A DNA stretch of 29,650 nt from Salinicoccus sp. UBA3372 (GTDB taxonomy: Bacteria > Bacillota > Bacilli > Staphylococcales > Salinicoccaceae). Every line of letters starts with the position of its first letter. Position 1 is the stretch's first letter. The notes beneath the pieces were generated by a model. The model was not told where the DNA came from. It saw nothing but the letters and a program-made list of their open reading frames with translations, and searched no databases. Shown here piece after piece: positions 7,012-14,892 of this stretch. The stretch is taken from the NCBI GenBank assembly GCA_002360325.1, contig DEQG01000068.1, positions 38,411 to 68,060 on the forward strand. Direction: 5' to 3'. The position numbers and the translations under genes are program-made.

Positions 7012-7026
7012 AAAAACTGCTGTTTT
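7012..7026. promoter_or_regulatory. Possible ComK-type AT-box upstream of comGA
   Basis: The plus-strand sequence AAAACTGCTGTTTT (7013-7026) is an A4/T4 dyad with a 6-base centre, 29 bases upstream of the comGA start. Bacillus ComK boxes are A4-N5-T4, usually in pairs. The spacing here is off by one and no convincing partner box was found, so this is only a candidate. Confidence 0.22.
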
Positions 7027-7131
7027 GATTTTTTCTCACTTAATTTCACACTTTTTGGATTTCTGTATATATAAAAAGGAGTTATTATAGTATTATGGAA
7101 GTTATTACCATGAAATTTAATATAAAGCCTA

Positions 7132-7160
7132 TTTACTTTAAGAAATAGATTATCTATAAT
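7132..7160 (+). promoter_or_regulatory. Promoter of yqgY
   Basis: A -35 TTTACT (7132-7137), a 17-bp spacer and a perfect -10 TATAAT (7155-7160), about 50 bases before the chosen start. Confidence 0.65.
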
Positions 7161-7212
7161 TAGTAGTGATGAAATGTTTATAAATATTTACTTCGATGAA
7201 AGGACTGGTCCG

Positions 7213-7452
7213 ATGGATAAGGTATTTAAAACTTTAGGTTTCTGGACAGCAATGTTTAGTATTCTGTTCTATGTGGGCGATATGATGATGATGACATTAT
7301 TCTTCCTTGCTCAGACAGGATTCTTCGTCTTACTTGGATATATGAAATTGACTGAGAGAATGTATATGTATGTATTTGCAGCATATTTAGTATTCTTCTT
7401 CGTTGGGTTTACATACTACACAACGTTTATAATGGAGCCTGCATTCGGCTAA
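7213..7452 (+). CDS. yqgY: DUF2626 family small membrane protein YqgY
   Basis: This 79-residue protein starts at ATG 7213, preceded by AAAGGA. An upstream ATG at 7174 has no ribosome binding site and would add 13 unconserved residues. It starts MDKVFKTLGFWTAMFS and carries about three hydrophobic segments, with FLAQTGFFVLLGYMKLTERMYMY in the middle and GFTYYTTFIM at the end, as I recall for DUF2626 proteins. Molecular function is unknown. The placement next to yqgX and comG matches Bacillus subtilis. It is a monocistronic gene with its own promoter and terminator. Confidence 0.85.
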   Translation: MDKVFKTLGFWTAMFSILFYVGDMMMMTLFFLAQTGFFVLLGYMKLTERMYMYVFAAYLVFFFVGFTYYTTFIMEPAFG

Positions 7453-7457
7453 AAGAC

Positions 7458-7491
7458 AAAAAAGTTCAAACCTTTCGGTTTGAACTTTTTT
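7458..7491. terminator. Bidirectional terminator between yqgY and yqgX
   Basis: A 15-bp stem AAAAAAGTTCAAACC with TTTC loop and its exact complement. T runs follow on both strands, between two convergent genes. Confidence 0.93.
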
Positions 7492-7497
7492 TTGAAT

Positions 7498-8127
7498 TTA
7501 AATTATATATGGATTTGTCTGCTTTTCTTTTTCAATGGAAGTCTCATTTCCATGCCCTGGATAAACTGTCGTCCCGTCATCCAGTTTAAACAGCTTATTT
7601 CTAATTGAATTCATCAGCTTATCAAAACTGCCCTCAAGCAGGTCTGTACGGCCGACACCTCCGTTGAAGAGCACATCTCCTGAAAATATTTTCTGTTGTT
7701 CCTTAAAATAAAAACTCAAGCTGCCAGGTGAGTGTCCCGGTGTGTGAAAGATTTCAAAGTTAAAACTGTTGACGGAATAATCACCCTCTTGAAGAATGAC
7801 AGGTTCAATATCACTTTCAATCGGCTTTATTCCCATTGATACACGTTTAACTGACATATTCAAATTTGGATCGGCGATCCATTCTTTCTCTTCACCGGCC
7901 ATATAGACCTGTGTATCATATTTTTTCTGAACTTCATCAAGTGCCCCTATATGATCATAATGAGCATGCGTCAGCAGGATGCCTGCTACCGGCAGATTAA
8001 TTTCATCGACTGCTCGGATAATCACCCCTGCTTCTGCAGCAGGATCGACAATTAACACTTCTTCACCGTTGGATATTAAATAACAGTTTGTATCTAGCAG
8101 TCCCAACGTTAAAGTTTTTACATTCAT
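7498..8127 (-). CDS. yqgX: MBL-fold metallohydrolase YqgX
   Basis: This 209-residue cytoplasmic enzyme belongs to the metallo-beta-lactamase superfamily, glyoxalase II-like branch. The metal-binding signature THAHYDHIG is present, followed by the later ligand motifs HTPGHSPGS, FSGDVLF and VYPGHGNET. The length is typical for YqgX-type proteins, which lack the larger C-terminal domain of classical glyoxalase II. The likely chemistry is thioester or related hydrolysis, perhaps methylglyoxal detoxification, but the substrate cannot be read from sequence. The ATG at 8127 has AGGAGTG upstream. The gene is divergent from yqgW across a shared promoter region. Confidence 0.9.
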   Translation of the reverse strand: MNVKTLTLGLLDTNCYLISNGEEVLIVDPAAEAGVIIRAVDEINLPVAGILLTHAHYDHIGALDEVQKKYDTQVYMAGEEKEWIADPNLNMSVKRVSMGIKPIESDIEPVILQEGDYSVNSFNFEIFHTPGHSPGSLSFYFKEQQKIFSGDVLFNGGVGRTDLLEGSFDKLMNSIRNKLFKLDDGTTVYPGHGNETSIEKEKQTNPYII

Positions 8128-8150
8128 TCAATCACTCCTAAAAATTCTTC

Positions 8151-8179
8151 TAGACAAGGTCCGATATTAATTATACAAT
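8151..8179 (+). promoter_or_regulatory. Promoter of yqgW, overlapping a divergent -10 for yqgX
   Basis: On the plus strand -35 TAGACA (8151-8156), 17 bp, -10 TACAAT (8174-8179). On the minus strand a perfect TATAAT at 8170-8175 could serve yqgX, though its -35 region is weak. The two -10 boxes overlap, so the two transcripts may compete. Confidence 0.6.
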
Positions 8180-8219
8180 AATAATGAGCTTAAAGAGAAA
8201 TATGGGGGGTTAAGATAAC

Positions 8220-8459
8220 ATGCCTTTCTTAGATACAGGAGAACTATTTGAAATTGGCGGCGTTACGATTCGCTTCGGCATCAATGCTCTGGCGTTATTA
8301 ATGATCATTGTTACTGCCTTTTCAATCTGGGGCATCGTAGGCGCACTTAGAGCAAGAAATTTATTGGCTGTAATCATCAGTATTGGTGCAACTCTTACAT
8401 TTGGCTTCTTTACGGTGGCCACAATACTTACATACGGCTATCCGGAACTTGGAGCTTAA
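8220..8459 (+). CDS. yqgW: DUF2759-like small membrane protein YqgW
   Basis: This 79-residue protein has two hydrophobic helices at about residues 22-43 and 49-70, separated by GALRARN. The second ends TFGFFTVATILTYGYPE, which resembles the small YqgW/DUF2759 proteins encoded next to yqgX in Bacillus. Function is unknown. A GGGGGG ribosome binding site lies about 9 bases upstream of ATG 8220. The N-terminal 20 residues, MPFLDTGELFEIGGVTIRFG, extend beyond what I recall for the family. Confidence 0.65.
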   Translation: MPFLDTGELFEIGGVTIRFGINALALLMIIVTAFSIWGIVGALRARNLLAVIISIGATLTFGFFTVATILTYGYPELGA

Positions 8460-8471
8460 ATTGTAAATTCT

Positions 8472-8500
8472 AGAGATTAGGACATCCTAATCTCTTTTTT
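8472..8500 (+). terminator. Terminator after yqgW
   Basis: A 10-bp stem AGAGATTAGG / CCTAATCTCT with ACAT loop and a T run. No promoter is evident between it and the next gene, so partial read-through may feed the reductase gene. Confidence 0.88.
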
Positions 8501-8525
8501 ATATTTAATAAGAGGAGAGAATTGT

Positions 8526-9254
8526 ATGAGATATGTATTTATTACGGGAACATCCAGAGGTCTCGGGAATGCATTGCTGGAAATGTTTCAGGAAGACCGT
8601 ATCATCAGTATTTCACGCAGTAAGGTGGAAACCGAATATCCGTTGTACAAAGAATTTTATGTTGATTTTCTCGATGAGAAAGAACTGGAAAGTACTGTTG
8701 ATGAAATTTTTGGATCAATAGAGCCTGAACCGGGCGATGAAGTGTTTCTAATCAATAATGCCGGTGTGGTGGATCCGGTAAAATCCGTTGAAAATATAGA
8801 TGCTGAAGGTTTTTTAAACAACTACAAAGTGAACGTTCTTGCCCCTGCCTTATTTATGAAAGGCTTTGTAAACCAATTTAAAGACCTCCGGGGCGCCAAA
8901 CGTATACTGACAGTATCAAGCGGCGCAGCATTGAATCCGACCGAAGGCTGGGCGGCCTACTGCAGTTCTAAAGCTGCTGTAAACATGGTCAGTGATGTAC
9001 TGAGACTTGAAATGGACCGTCTTCAATATCCGATTTTCACTGCGACATTCCGCCCGGGTGTAATCGATACCGATATGCAGAGCGAAATCAGATCGTCAGA
9101 AGAAAATGAATTCCCTGATGTGGAACGTTTTAAAAAGTTCAAGGAAACAAACAAATTATATAATAAGAAGACAGTTGCATACGTTTTAAAAAGAGTGATA
9201 ACGTCGGATAATTTCGCTTTCAGTGAAAGCTTCAGCATCAGTGACTTCTTATAA
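8526..9254 (+). CDS. Short-chain dehydrogenase/reductase, YueD (benzil reductase)-like
   Basis: This 242-residue classical SDR has a Rossmann fold. The NADP-binding motif TGTSRGLG lies at residues 8-15, the structural motif NNAG near residue 77, and the catalytic Ser (SSGAA) near 139. The active-site YCSSK contains Tyr and Lys near 152-156. The C-terminal part, FRPGVIDTDMQSEIRSS followed by FKKFKETNKLYN, is close to what I recall of Bacillus YueD, an NADPH-dependent reductase that acts on benzil. The physiological substrate is unknown; an alpha-diketone or pterin-like carbonyl is plausible. AGAGGAGAG precedes the ATG. Confidence 0.85.
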   Translation: MRYVFITGTSRGLGNALLEMFQEDRIISISRSKVETEYPLYKEFYVDFLDEKELESTVDEIFGSIEPEPGDEVFLINNAGVVDPVKSVENIDAEGFLNNYKVNVLAPALFMKGFVNQFKDLRGAKRILTVSSGAALNPTEGWAAYCSSKAAVNMVSDVLRLEMDRLQYPIFTATFRPGVIDTDMQSEIRSSEENEFPDVERFKKFKETNKLYNKKTVAYVLKRVITSDNFAFSESFSISDFL

Positions 9255-9260
9255 AAAATT

Positions 9261-9288
9261 AAAAGTAACAGCGAAAGCTGTTACTTTT
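9261..9288. terminator. Bidirectional terminator overlapping the glcK stop
   Basis: A 12-bp perfect stem AAAAGTAACAGC with GAAA tetraloop and a T run. The right arm contains the last bases and stop codon of glcK (9281-9283 on the plus strand). Confidence 0.92.
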
Positions 9289-10234
9289 TATATTGGGAAA
9301 CTATTTTTGCTGCACCGTATATACCTGCGTCATTGCCCAGAGATGCGAACACTATATCAGTACTGTCCGCCGCAGGCGGAAAAGTATAATTGTGGAATTG
9401 CTCCAGTACTCTGGAACGGAGAAATTCACCAGCCTGGCTGAGGCCGCCGCCCAAAATGATATGCGACGGGTTGAGCGTTGCAGCAATGTCACCGATGCCG
9501 ATACCCAGATATGCCGACATCTTATCCACCAGATGCAGGCTCAGCCGATCCCCTTTTTCTGCATTTTCGAAGATTGCTTTAACGTTCAGTGAATCGGATG
9601 ATATCATATCATCCAGTGCAGAAGGGATGAAATCCTTGTGATATTTGGCCGCAAGATTTTTCAGCCCTAACGAGGAAGCGACGGATTCCAGGCAGCCTGT
9701 GCCGCCGCAATTACATTTCAAATCTTCTTCCACAGCAACTTTTATATGACCGATTTCACCTGCGGCACCACCTGCCCCATGTACAAGCAGACTGTTGACG
9801 ATAACACCGCCTCCGACTCCGGTCCCCAGTGTGAACATGACCACATCATCTTTGTTCCGGCCTGCGCCGAATGCCTGCTCGCCTAAAGTTGCAAGATTTG
9901 CATCGTTATCGACTATGGTCCACACTCCGCTTATCTCCTCAAACTCGTTCTTTATATCTTTCAGGCCGTACCAGTTTAAATTGATGGCACCATTTACTGT
10001 GCCTGCTTCAAAATCCACCGGCCCAGGCACACCGATTCCGACACCTGTACAATCATCGATCGATAGTTGATGCACTGACAATTCATCTATAAAGGAAAGA
10101 TGTATATCTTTCAGTATATTTTCCCCTTCGTCAGTCGTATCAGTCGGTATCTGCCATTTTTCGATCAATTTCAAAGATGAATCAAACAAACCCAGTTTAC
10201 AGGTCGTGCCCCCAATATCCGCCGCTAAAATCAT
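9281..10234 (-). CDS. glcK: ROK-family glucokinase
   Basis: This 317-residue cytoplasmic kinase phosphorylates glucose with ATP. The phosphate-binding DIGGTTCKLG lies at residues 5-14. Sugar-contact and catalytic motifs DNDANLATLGE and TLGTGVGGGVI follow, then the ROK zinc site EIGHIKV with CNCGGTGCLE. GIGIGDIAATLNPSHIILGGG lies near the end. The length matches Bacillus GlcK. It starts with ATG overlapping the yqgQ stop (ATGA), so the two are translated together, as in the Bacillus yqgP-yqgQ-glcK order. Confidence 0.93.
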   Translation of the reverse strand: MILAADIGGTTCKLGLFDSSLKLIEKWQIPTDTTDEGENILKDIHLSFIDELSVHQLSIDDCTGVGIGVPGPVDFEAGTVNGAINLNWYGLKDIKNEFEEISGVWTIVDNDANLATLGEQAFGAGRNKDDVVMFTLGTGVGGGVIVNSLLVHGAGGAAGEIGHIKVAVEEDLKCNCGGTGCLESVASSLGLKNLAAKYHKDFIPSALDDMISSDSLNVKAIFENAEKGDRLSLHLVDKMSAYLGIGIGDIAATLNPSHIILGGGLSQAGEFLRSRVLEQFHNYTFPPAADSTDIVFASLGNDAGIYGAAKIVSQYKK

Positions 10235-10431
10235 TTTTCCTCATCCATCCTTTTGTTGATTATTAAAATGCAGTTCAAATATTCCTCATTACTGATCAAT
10301 CCATTCCTGTAGAGTTCCTGAATTTCCATCTTCATCAGCTCAAGCCGGTTGATTATATCTTTATCATAGATGTAGCTTCCAAACCTCAGCAGTATATCAT
10401 TGATATACGTCAGATCTTTATTCAATTTCAT
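10231..10431 (-). CDS. yqgQ: YqgQ family (DUF910) small protein
   Basis: This 66-residue protein is counted from ATG 10431. An upstream ATG at 10476 would lie within the rhomboid gene and adds an unrelated stretch. The sequence has the YqgQ-type pattern: an N-terminal DLLxxFGxYIY-like segment (DILLRFGSYIYDKD), then LELMKMEIQELYRNGLI and EEYLNCILIINKR near the end. It is small, helical and soluble, and its function is unknown; in Bacillus it is always beside glcK and the rhomboid. It overlaps the rhomboid end by 14 bases and glcK by 4. Confidence 0.83.
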   Translation of the reverse strand: MKLNKDLTYINDILLRFGSYIYDKDIINRLELMKMEIQELYRNGLISNEEYLNCILIINKRMDEEK

Positions 10432-11842
10432 CCAGCTCTTCAATGATGAGTGCAAGATCCGGATCCTCAACATCACCGTTATACTGATTCATAATGGCTC
10501 TCATATCGTCAAACTTCTGATTTTTACGCAATTCGATCATCCTATGTTTAACAATAACGTCGTTCTGCTGATCAACTTGGAAACTCAGGTCATAATACTC
10601 TTCAGCCTTTTTATCGTCTCCTGCATGCTGATACAGGGATCCAAGAGCATAATAAGTAAGTCCTGTTTCATTATTCATGGCAAAGGTCTGGTTCACCATA
10701 TCAAGCGCATCCTGATAATTGCCTTCTTCAATCGCATTCAGGGCTTCCGTGTCCATTGCCTGCGGATCCCCTTCCTCGGGTGACTGAACAAAGAAGACCG
10801 GCAGAACGGCAATTATTACAAACGCTGCTATTGCCCCGAAAAACCATTTCTTAAGTAATTTATCAGGGTTGAACATCAATCCCAGCAACAATCCGAACAT
10901 CAGACCGCCAATATGGGCATAATGATTCACATTGCTGAAAAGTGAAGATAAGACTGCAATGACTATAAAGATTAAAGCAACCTGCACAAGCAACTTATAG
11001 TCGAGCTTTTTATTCAGCAGCAGATGTATGATAATAATTCCGAGCAGACCATAAATCGCTCCGCTTGCTCCAAGTGAAATTGCATCTTGAAGAAACATCA
11101 GCGAAAACAGGCTCGCGAGAGTTCCTGTCAGCACATAAGCGGCAAGAAGATGCCATTTACTGTACAATGATTCTACAAATTTACCGAGCACAAACAGAGC
11201 GGTGACATTGAACAGAAAATGCTCCATACCGCTGTGCAGGAATGTGCTCGTCAATAATCGATAGTAATCACCATTGGCAACCGCATGATAGCTGACAGCC
11301 AGATTATCTGTAACCTGAAGCGAGCTTTGTATATAAAGATAGAATAAATTCAGCAAAAATATGACCAGGTTCACCGCGAGGAGCAGATAGGTCATCGGGG
11401 TGTACTTAGTCAAATGGGTTTCAAGGGGATGATTGGACATCACCTTTTTTGCATAATACTCATCATTTTTACTCGATGGCTGATTCATTTCCATTTTGTA
11501 AAAAGGATGATTGATCAGACTTGAAAAACTGTTCATTCCTTTATGGACAATTTTCAATCTGTCATCTTTATATTTTTCTTTGAAAGGTTCGGCGGCTTTA
11601 TAATAACTTCTGATACTTTTAATATTGAAGCCGGCCATTCTTGAAAATTCATGATGCCGGTTGAAAATATTATCAGATAACAGCTTCCTTCTTTCTTCTG
11701 ATAGTGGCTCCGGGTTTATCAGCATCACCGACTGCTTCTTTTTGTTCTTCAGCCAGATGATATTATTGTAATCATCATAATTGAAAAAGGAATAGTCGGT
11801 AAAACGTATCACTTCATAAGCTGATTTCCATATTCCAGACAT
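10418..11842 (-). CDS. gluP: Rhomboid intramembrane serine protease with TPR tail (GluP/YqgP)
   Basis: This 474-residue integral membrane protease has three parts. A cytosolic N-terminal region spans about residues 1-150. A rhomboid core has six or more spans from about 150 to 345. Two tetratricopeptide-like repeats lie at the C-terminus, about residues 365-440 (ALNAIEEGNYQDALDMV, then TYYALGSLYQHAGDDKKAEEYY). The catalytic Ser260 sits in GASGAIYG and the partner His310 in YAHIGG; upstream HSGMEHFLFN is the conserved loop-helix signature. In B. subtilis, YqgP cleaves the magnesium transporter MgtE; a similar quality-control role is inferred. The gene lies 3 bases after fcl and overlaps yqgQ. 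Confidence 0.93.
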   Translation of the reverse strand: MSGIWKSAYEVIRFTDYSFFNYDDYNNIIWLKNKKKQSVMLINPEPLSEERRKLLSDNIFNRHHEFSRMAGFNIKSIRSYYKAAEPFKEKYKDDRLKIVHKGMNSFSSLINHPFYKMEMNQPSSKNDEYYAKKVMSNHPLETHLTKYTPMTYLLLAVNLVIFLLNLFYLYIQSSLQVTDNLAVSYHAVANGDYYRLLTSTFLHSGMEHFLFNVTALFVLGKFVESLYSKWHLLAAYVLTGTLASLFSLMFLQDAISLGASGAIYGLLGIIIIHLLLNKKLDYKLLVQVALIFIVIAVLSSLFSNVNHYAHIGGLMFGLLLGLMFNPDKLLKKWFFGAIAAFVIIAVLPVFFVQSPEEGDPQAMDTEALNAIEEGNYQDALDMVNQTFAMNNETGLTYYALGSLYQHAGDDKKAEEYYDLSFQVDQQNDVIVKHRMIELRKNQKFDDMRAIMNQYNGDVEDPDLALIIEELDEIE

Positions 11843-11845
11843 TGG

Positions 11846-12403
11846 CTAACGTCCTGCTTTTGCATCTAATTTTCTTGTTGGTGTAATAATATGGTCGACA
11901 GGGATATCATGAGATTCATGCTCGATATGGCCAAGCTGTTCGTCAAAAATGACAGATACTTTCTGGCCTTCGAAATCTGCGAGGAACTTATCATAGTATC
12001 CGCCGCCGTATCCGATACGGTAGCCCTGTTCATCAAATACAAGCCCGGGAACCACTACAAGTTCAAAGTTATTGGTCTTTACAGTTGTCGGCGGTATTCT
12101 GATGCCCTTCTTATCTTTCAGTATGTCTTCCATATTTGTGAATGGATAAAAATTCATTACTTTAGCTTTATAATCAACAACCGGGTTGTATACTTTGATA
12201 CCATCTTCGAGAAGTTTCGATATGATACCGTCAGTATCCATTTCATGCGGCATTGATAACACGATGCCGACAGATTTGAAATTATTTACTTTTATATAAT
12301 CAAGCAGTTCTTTCTTTAGAATGTTCTCCTGCTCTGATTTATAATTCTCACCCAGTTCCGACAAAGTGTTTATCATATTTTTACGTGATTCTTTTTTAGA
12401 CAT
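11846..12403 (-). CDS. fcl: 5-formyltetrahydrofolate cyclo-ligase
   Basis: This 185-residue enzyme uses ATP to convert 5-formyl-THF to 5,10-methenyl-THF, returning stored folate to one-carbon metabolism. It starts MSKKESRKNMI with the basic N-terminal ATP-binding patch. FDEQGYRIGYGGGYYDKFL, the family signature of the phosphate-binding loop, lies at about residues 122-140. It also carries VVPGLVF and ends with the VPVDHIITP segment. It is the first gene of the fcl-gluP-yqgQ-glcK unit. The 60 bases upstream contain several AT-rich -10-like sequences (for example TATAAT at 12454-12459, minus strand), but none has a good -35, so no single promoter is assigned. Confidence 0.93.
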   Translation of the reverse strand: MSKKESRKNMINTLSELGENYKSEQENILKKELLDYIKVNNFKSVGIVLSMPHEMDTDGIISKLLEDGIKVYNPVVDYKAKVMNFYPFTNMEDILKDKKGIRIPPTTVKTNNFELVVVPGLVFDEQGYRIGYGGGYYDKFLADFEGQKVSVIFDEQLGHIEHESHDIPVDHIITPTRKLDAKAGR

Positions 12404-12463
12404 CTGCTGTCCCTACTTTCTTCATTTATACCTCAAGTATCAGTATACATAAGATTATAACAA

Positions 12464-12493
12464 AATAAAAGTATCCTTAAGGATACTTTTATT
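12464..12493 (-). terminator. Terminator of the pst-phoU operon
   Basis: A 30-base perfect palindrome: AATAAAAGTATCC arms around TTAA, with T-rich flanks on both strands, 5 bases after the phoU stop. It would also block transcription entering the fcl operon. Confidence 0.88.
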
Positions 12494-12498
12494 CGAAA

Positions 12499-13143
12499 CT
12501 AATCTATTTTCTCGATCTTTTCACCAGTTATTACAAAGTATACATGCTCTGCAATGTTCTTTACATGGTCGCCTATTCTCTCCAGATACTTGGCACAGAG
12601 CTGACTCTGGCCTGATACAAACAGGTCGCTGTCTTCAAAAATATCAGAAGTCGTCACATGTACAAACAGACTGTCGATATCTTCATCCCGTTCATACACT
12701 TCTTTGCATAGTGATGTATCCTGGTCAAGATAGGCTGTGTAAACATCTTTGAGCATCAATGATGCAAGCTGTTCCATCGTTCTTAGACGGAGCAGTAATT
12801 TTTCATTAGTGATTCTAACACGTTTCCTTACCTCTGCTAAGTTACTGATGTTATCACTGATTCTTTCCAGGTCATAAGCAATTTTAATGCTTGATATGAT
12901 GATTCTTGTGTCGGTGGCGACAGGCGCCTGTGTGGTTATCAATGTCACGGCATGGGTGTTGATATTATACTCCCTCTTATTGGCCTCCACATCACCTGTG
13001 ACCAGCTCTCTTGCCGGTTCAATATCATTCATGCTGAGCAGCTTTGTTACGCCCTGCAGGCGGTCGTAGCAAAGCTCGCCCAGATCGATGACTTCATTGA
13101 CCAGCGATTGTAATTCACCGGTAAACTTCTCTCTATAGGACAT
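12499..13143 (-). CDS. phoU: Phosphate signalling protein PhoU
   Basis: This 214-residue cytoplasmic all-helical protein is made of two repeated three-helix bundles, each with a metal-binding E/DxxxD-type cluster (KIAYDLERISDNISNLAEV in repeat 1, CAKYLERIGDHVKNIAEHV in repeat 2). PhoU restrains the Pst transporter and dampens the PhoR/PhoP response when phosphate is ample. It follows pstB after 2 bases and is last in the operon. Confidence 0.95.
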   Translation of the reverse strand: MSYREKFTGELQSLVNEVIDLGELCYDRLQGVTKLLSMNDIEPARELVTGDVEANKREYNINTHAVTLITTQAPVATDTRIIISSIKIAYDLERISDNISNLAEVRKRVRITNEKLLLRLRTMEQLASLMLKDVYTAYLDQDTSLCKEVYERDEDIDSLFVHVTTSDIFEDSDLFVSGQSQLCAKYLERIGDHVKNIAEHVYFVITGEKIEKID

Positions 13144-13145
13144 TT

Positions 13146-13997
13146 TTAACCGAACCTGCCTGATACGTAGTCTTCTGTTCTCTGATCTCTTGGATTTTCA
13201 AAGATGACTTTTGTCTCATCATGTTCAACTACATAACCCTGGTAGAAGAATGCTGTTGTGTCAGAGACTCTTGCAGCCTGCTGCATGTTGTGCGTAACGA
13301 CCACGATGCTGTAGTTCTTTTTCAATTCCTGCATCAGATCTTCCACTTTCGTCGTGGAAATCGGGTCAAGTGCACTCGTCGGCTCGTCCATTAAAATGAC
13401 ATCAGGTTCTGTTGCAAGTGCTCTTGCAATACAAATACGCTGCTGCTGTCCGCCGGACAGTCCGTATGCATTCTGATTCAGACGGTCTTTGACTTCATCC
13501 CAGATCGCTGCGTCACGCAGACTTTTCTCAACAACTTCATCAAGTATCTGCTTTTTACGTATGCCGTGTACACGCGGTCCATATGCAACGTTATCGTATA
13601 TGGATTTAGGAAAAGGATTCGGCTTCTGGAAGACCATTCCGACTTTCGTTCTCAATTCCTCAACGGTGAATTTTCTTTCAAAAATATTTTGATCCCGATA
13701 AAGGATTTCACCTTCGGTTCTGACAATCGGAACAAGTTCGACCATGCGGTTCAATGCTTTGACAAATGTTGATTTACCACAGCCTGAAGGTCCGATGATT
13801 GCAGAAATTTCATTTTTGTTGAAAGTCAGGTTGATATCCTGCAATGCATGGTTGTCCCCATACCATAAATTGAAATTGTTTGTTTTGAAAATAGGCTCCC
13901 TGATGATTTCATTTTTAGTTTCGACTTGAGTCGTATCTTCCAAAATAGCAGTATCTACAGGTTTTCTGATTACATTTTTTTCTTTAATATTAGCCAT
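13146..13997 (-). CDS. pstB: Phosphate ABC transporter ATPase PstB
   Basis: This 283-residue protein drives phosphate import through PstCA. Walker [10 protein letters not shown], the PstB-typical ALNRM and [24 protein letters not shown] region, signature LSGGQQQR, Walker [14 protein letters not shown] and the switch His in VVTHNMQQ are all present. An N-terminal extension of about 35 residues precedes the ATPase domain; I recall a similar extension in staphylococcal PstB. GGAGG lies upstream of the ATG. Only one pstB is present, whereas B. subtilis has two (pstBA, pstBB). Confidence 0.96.
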   Translation of the reverse strand: MANIKEKNVIRKPVDTAILEDTTQVETKNEIIREPIFKTNNFNLWYGDNHALQDINLTFNKNEISAIIGPSGCGKSTFVKALNRMVELVPIVRTEGEILYRDQNIFERKFTVEELRTKVGMVFQKPNPFPKSIYDNVAYGPRVHGIRKKQILDEVVEKSLRDAAIWDEVKDRLNQNAYGLSGGQQQRICIARALATEPDVILMDEPTSALDPISTTKVEDLMQELKKNYSIVVVTHNMQQAARVSDTTAFFYQGYVVEHDETKVIFENPRDQRTEDYVSGRFG

Positions 13998-14013
13998 AGA
14001 TTATACCTCCAAA

Positions 14014-14892
14014 TTAATAACGCGTTGAGAATTTGTTACGAATGAATATTGCTGCAGAGTTCATTAACAACAGAATGACAAGAAGGACTATGATTCCGGC
14101 TGCAGCTAAATATTGGAATTCCTCCTGCGGCATCTTGATCCATGCATAAATCTGCATCGGCATCGCCTGGAAAGAATCCATGACACTGTCAGGTGTCACC
14201 AATAATGTTGTCGGCACACCGATGACTACAAGCGGTGCCGTCTCACCTATTGCACGTGATACTGCAAGGATGATACCTGTGATGATACCAGGGATTGCAG
14301 CCGGCAGAATGATACGTGATACAGTCTGCCATTTTGTTGCTCCCATTCCTATGGAAGCTTCACGGACTGTCGAAGGTACCGATCTGATGGATTCCTGTGA
14401 TGACACGACGATCACCGGTAAAATCATCAATGCAAGAGTAAGTCCTGCAGCGAGTACGGAATTCCCCATTGAAAGCGCACGTACAAACATCGCAAGTCCA
14501 AGCAGTCCGAATACTACCGAAGGCACTCCTGCAAGGTTTGCTATGTTAACTTTTATGAATTCAGTCATTTTATTTTTCGGAGCGTATTCCTCCAGATAAA
14601 GCGCTGTTGCAACCGAGACGAATATTGCTGCCGGTACAGTAACAAGCATAAGCCAGAGTGAACCAATTATCGCTCCGTAGAAACCGGCATTTTCTGCTCG
14701 TGATGAGCTGAAATTGGCTAAGAAATCCATGTTCAAATATCCGGCTGCATCGCCGAGAGTATCGACTATCAATGTTATAAGGACAACAAGGCCGACAAGA
14801 GTACAGAGGAAGAACAGCCATTTCATCGATTTATTGAATGTTAAACGCCCACTGCGCTCTTTGGCAATCAGTTCCTTATCTATAAGCTGCAT
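14014..14892 (-). CDS. pstA: Phosphate ABC transporter permease PstA
   Basis: This 292-residue integral membrane subunit has about six transmembrane helices. The permease EAA loop, VREASIGMGATKWQTVSRIILPAA, contacts PstB. AGVPSVVFGLLGLAMF and SRAIGETAPLVVIG are family-typical. It starts one base after the end of pstC, with its ribosome binding site (GGGAGG) inside the pstC coding region, so translation is coupled. Confidence 0.95.
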   Translation of the reverse strand: MQLIDKELIAKERSGRLTFNKSMKWLFFLCTLVGLVVLITLIVDTLGDAAGYLNMDFLANFSSSRAENAGFYGAIIGSLWLMLVTVPAAIFVSVATALYLEEYAPKNKMTEFIKVNIANLAGVPSVVFGLLGLAMFVRALSMGNSVLAAGLTLALMILPVIVVSSQESIRSVPSTVREASIGMGATKWQTVSRIILPAAIPGIITGIILAVSRAIGETAPLVVIGVPTTLLVTPDSVMDSFQAMPMQIYAWIKMPQEEFQYLAAAGIIVLLVILLLMNSAAIFIRNKFSTRY

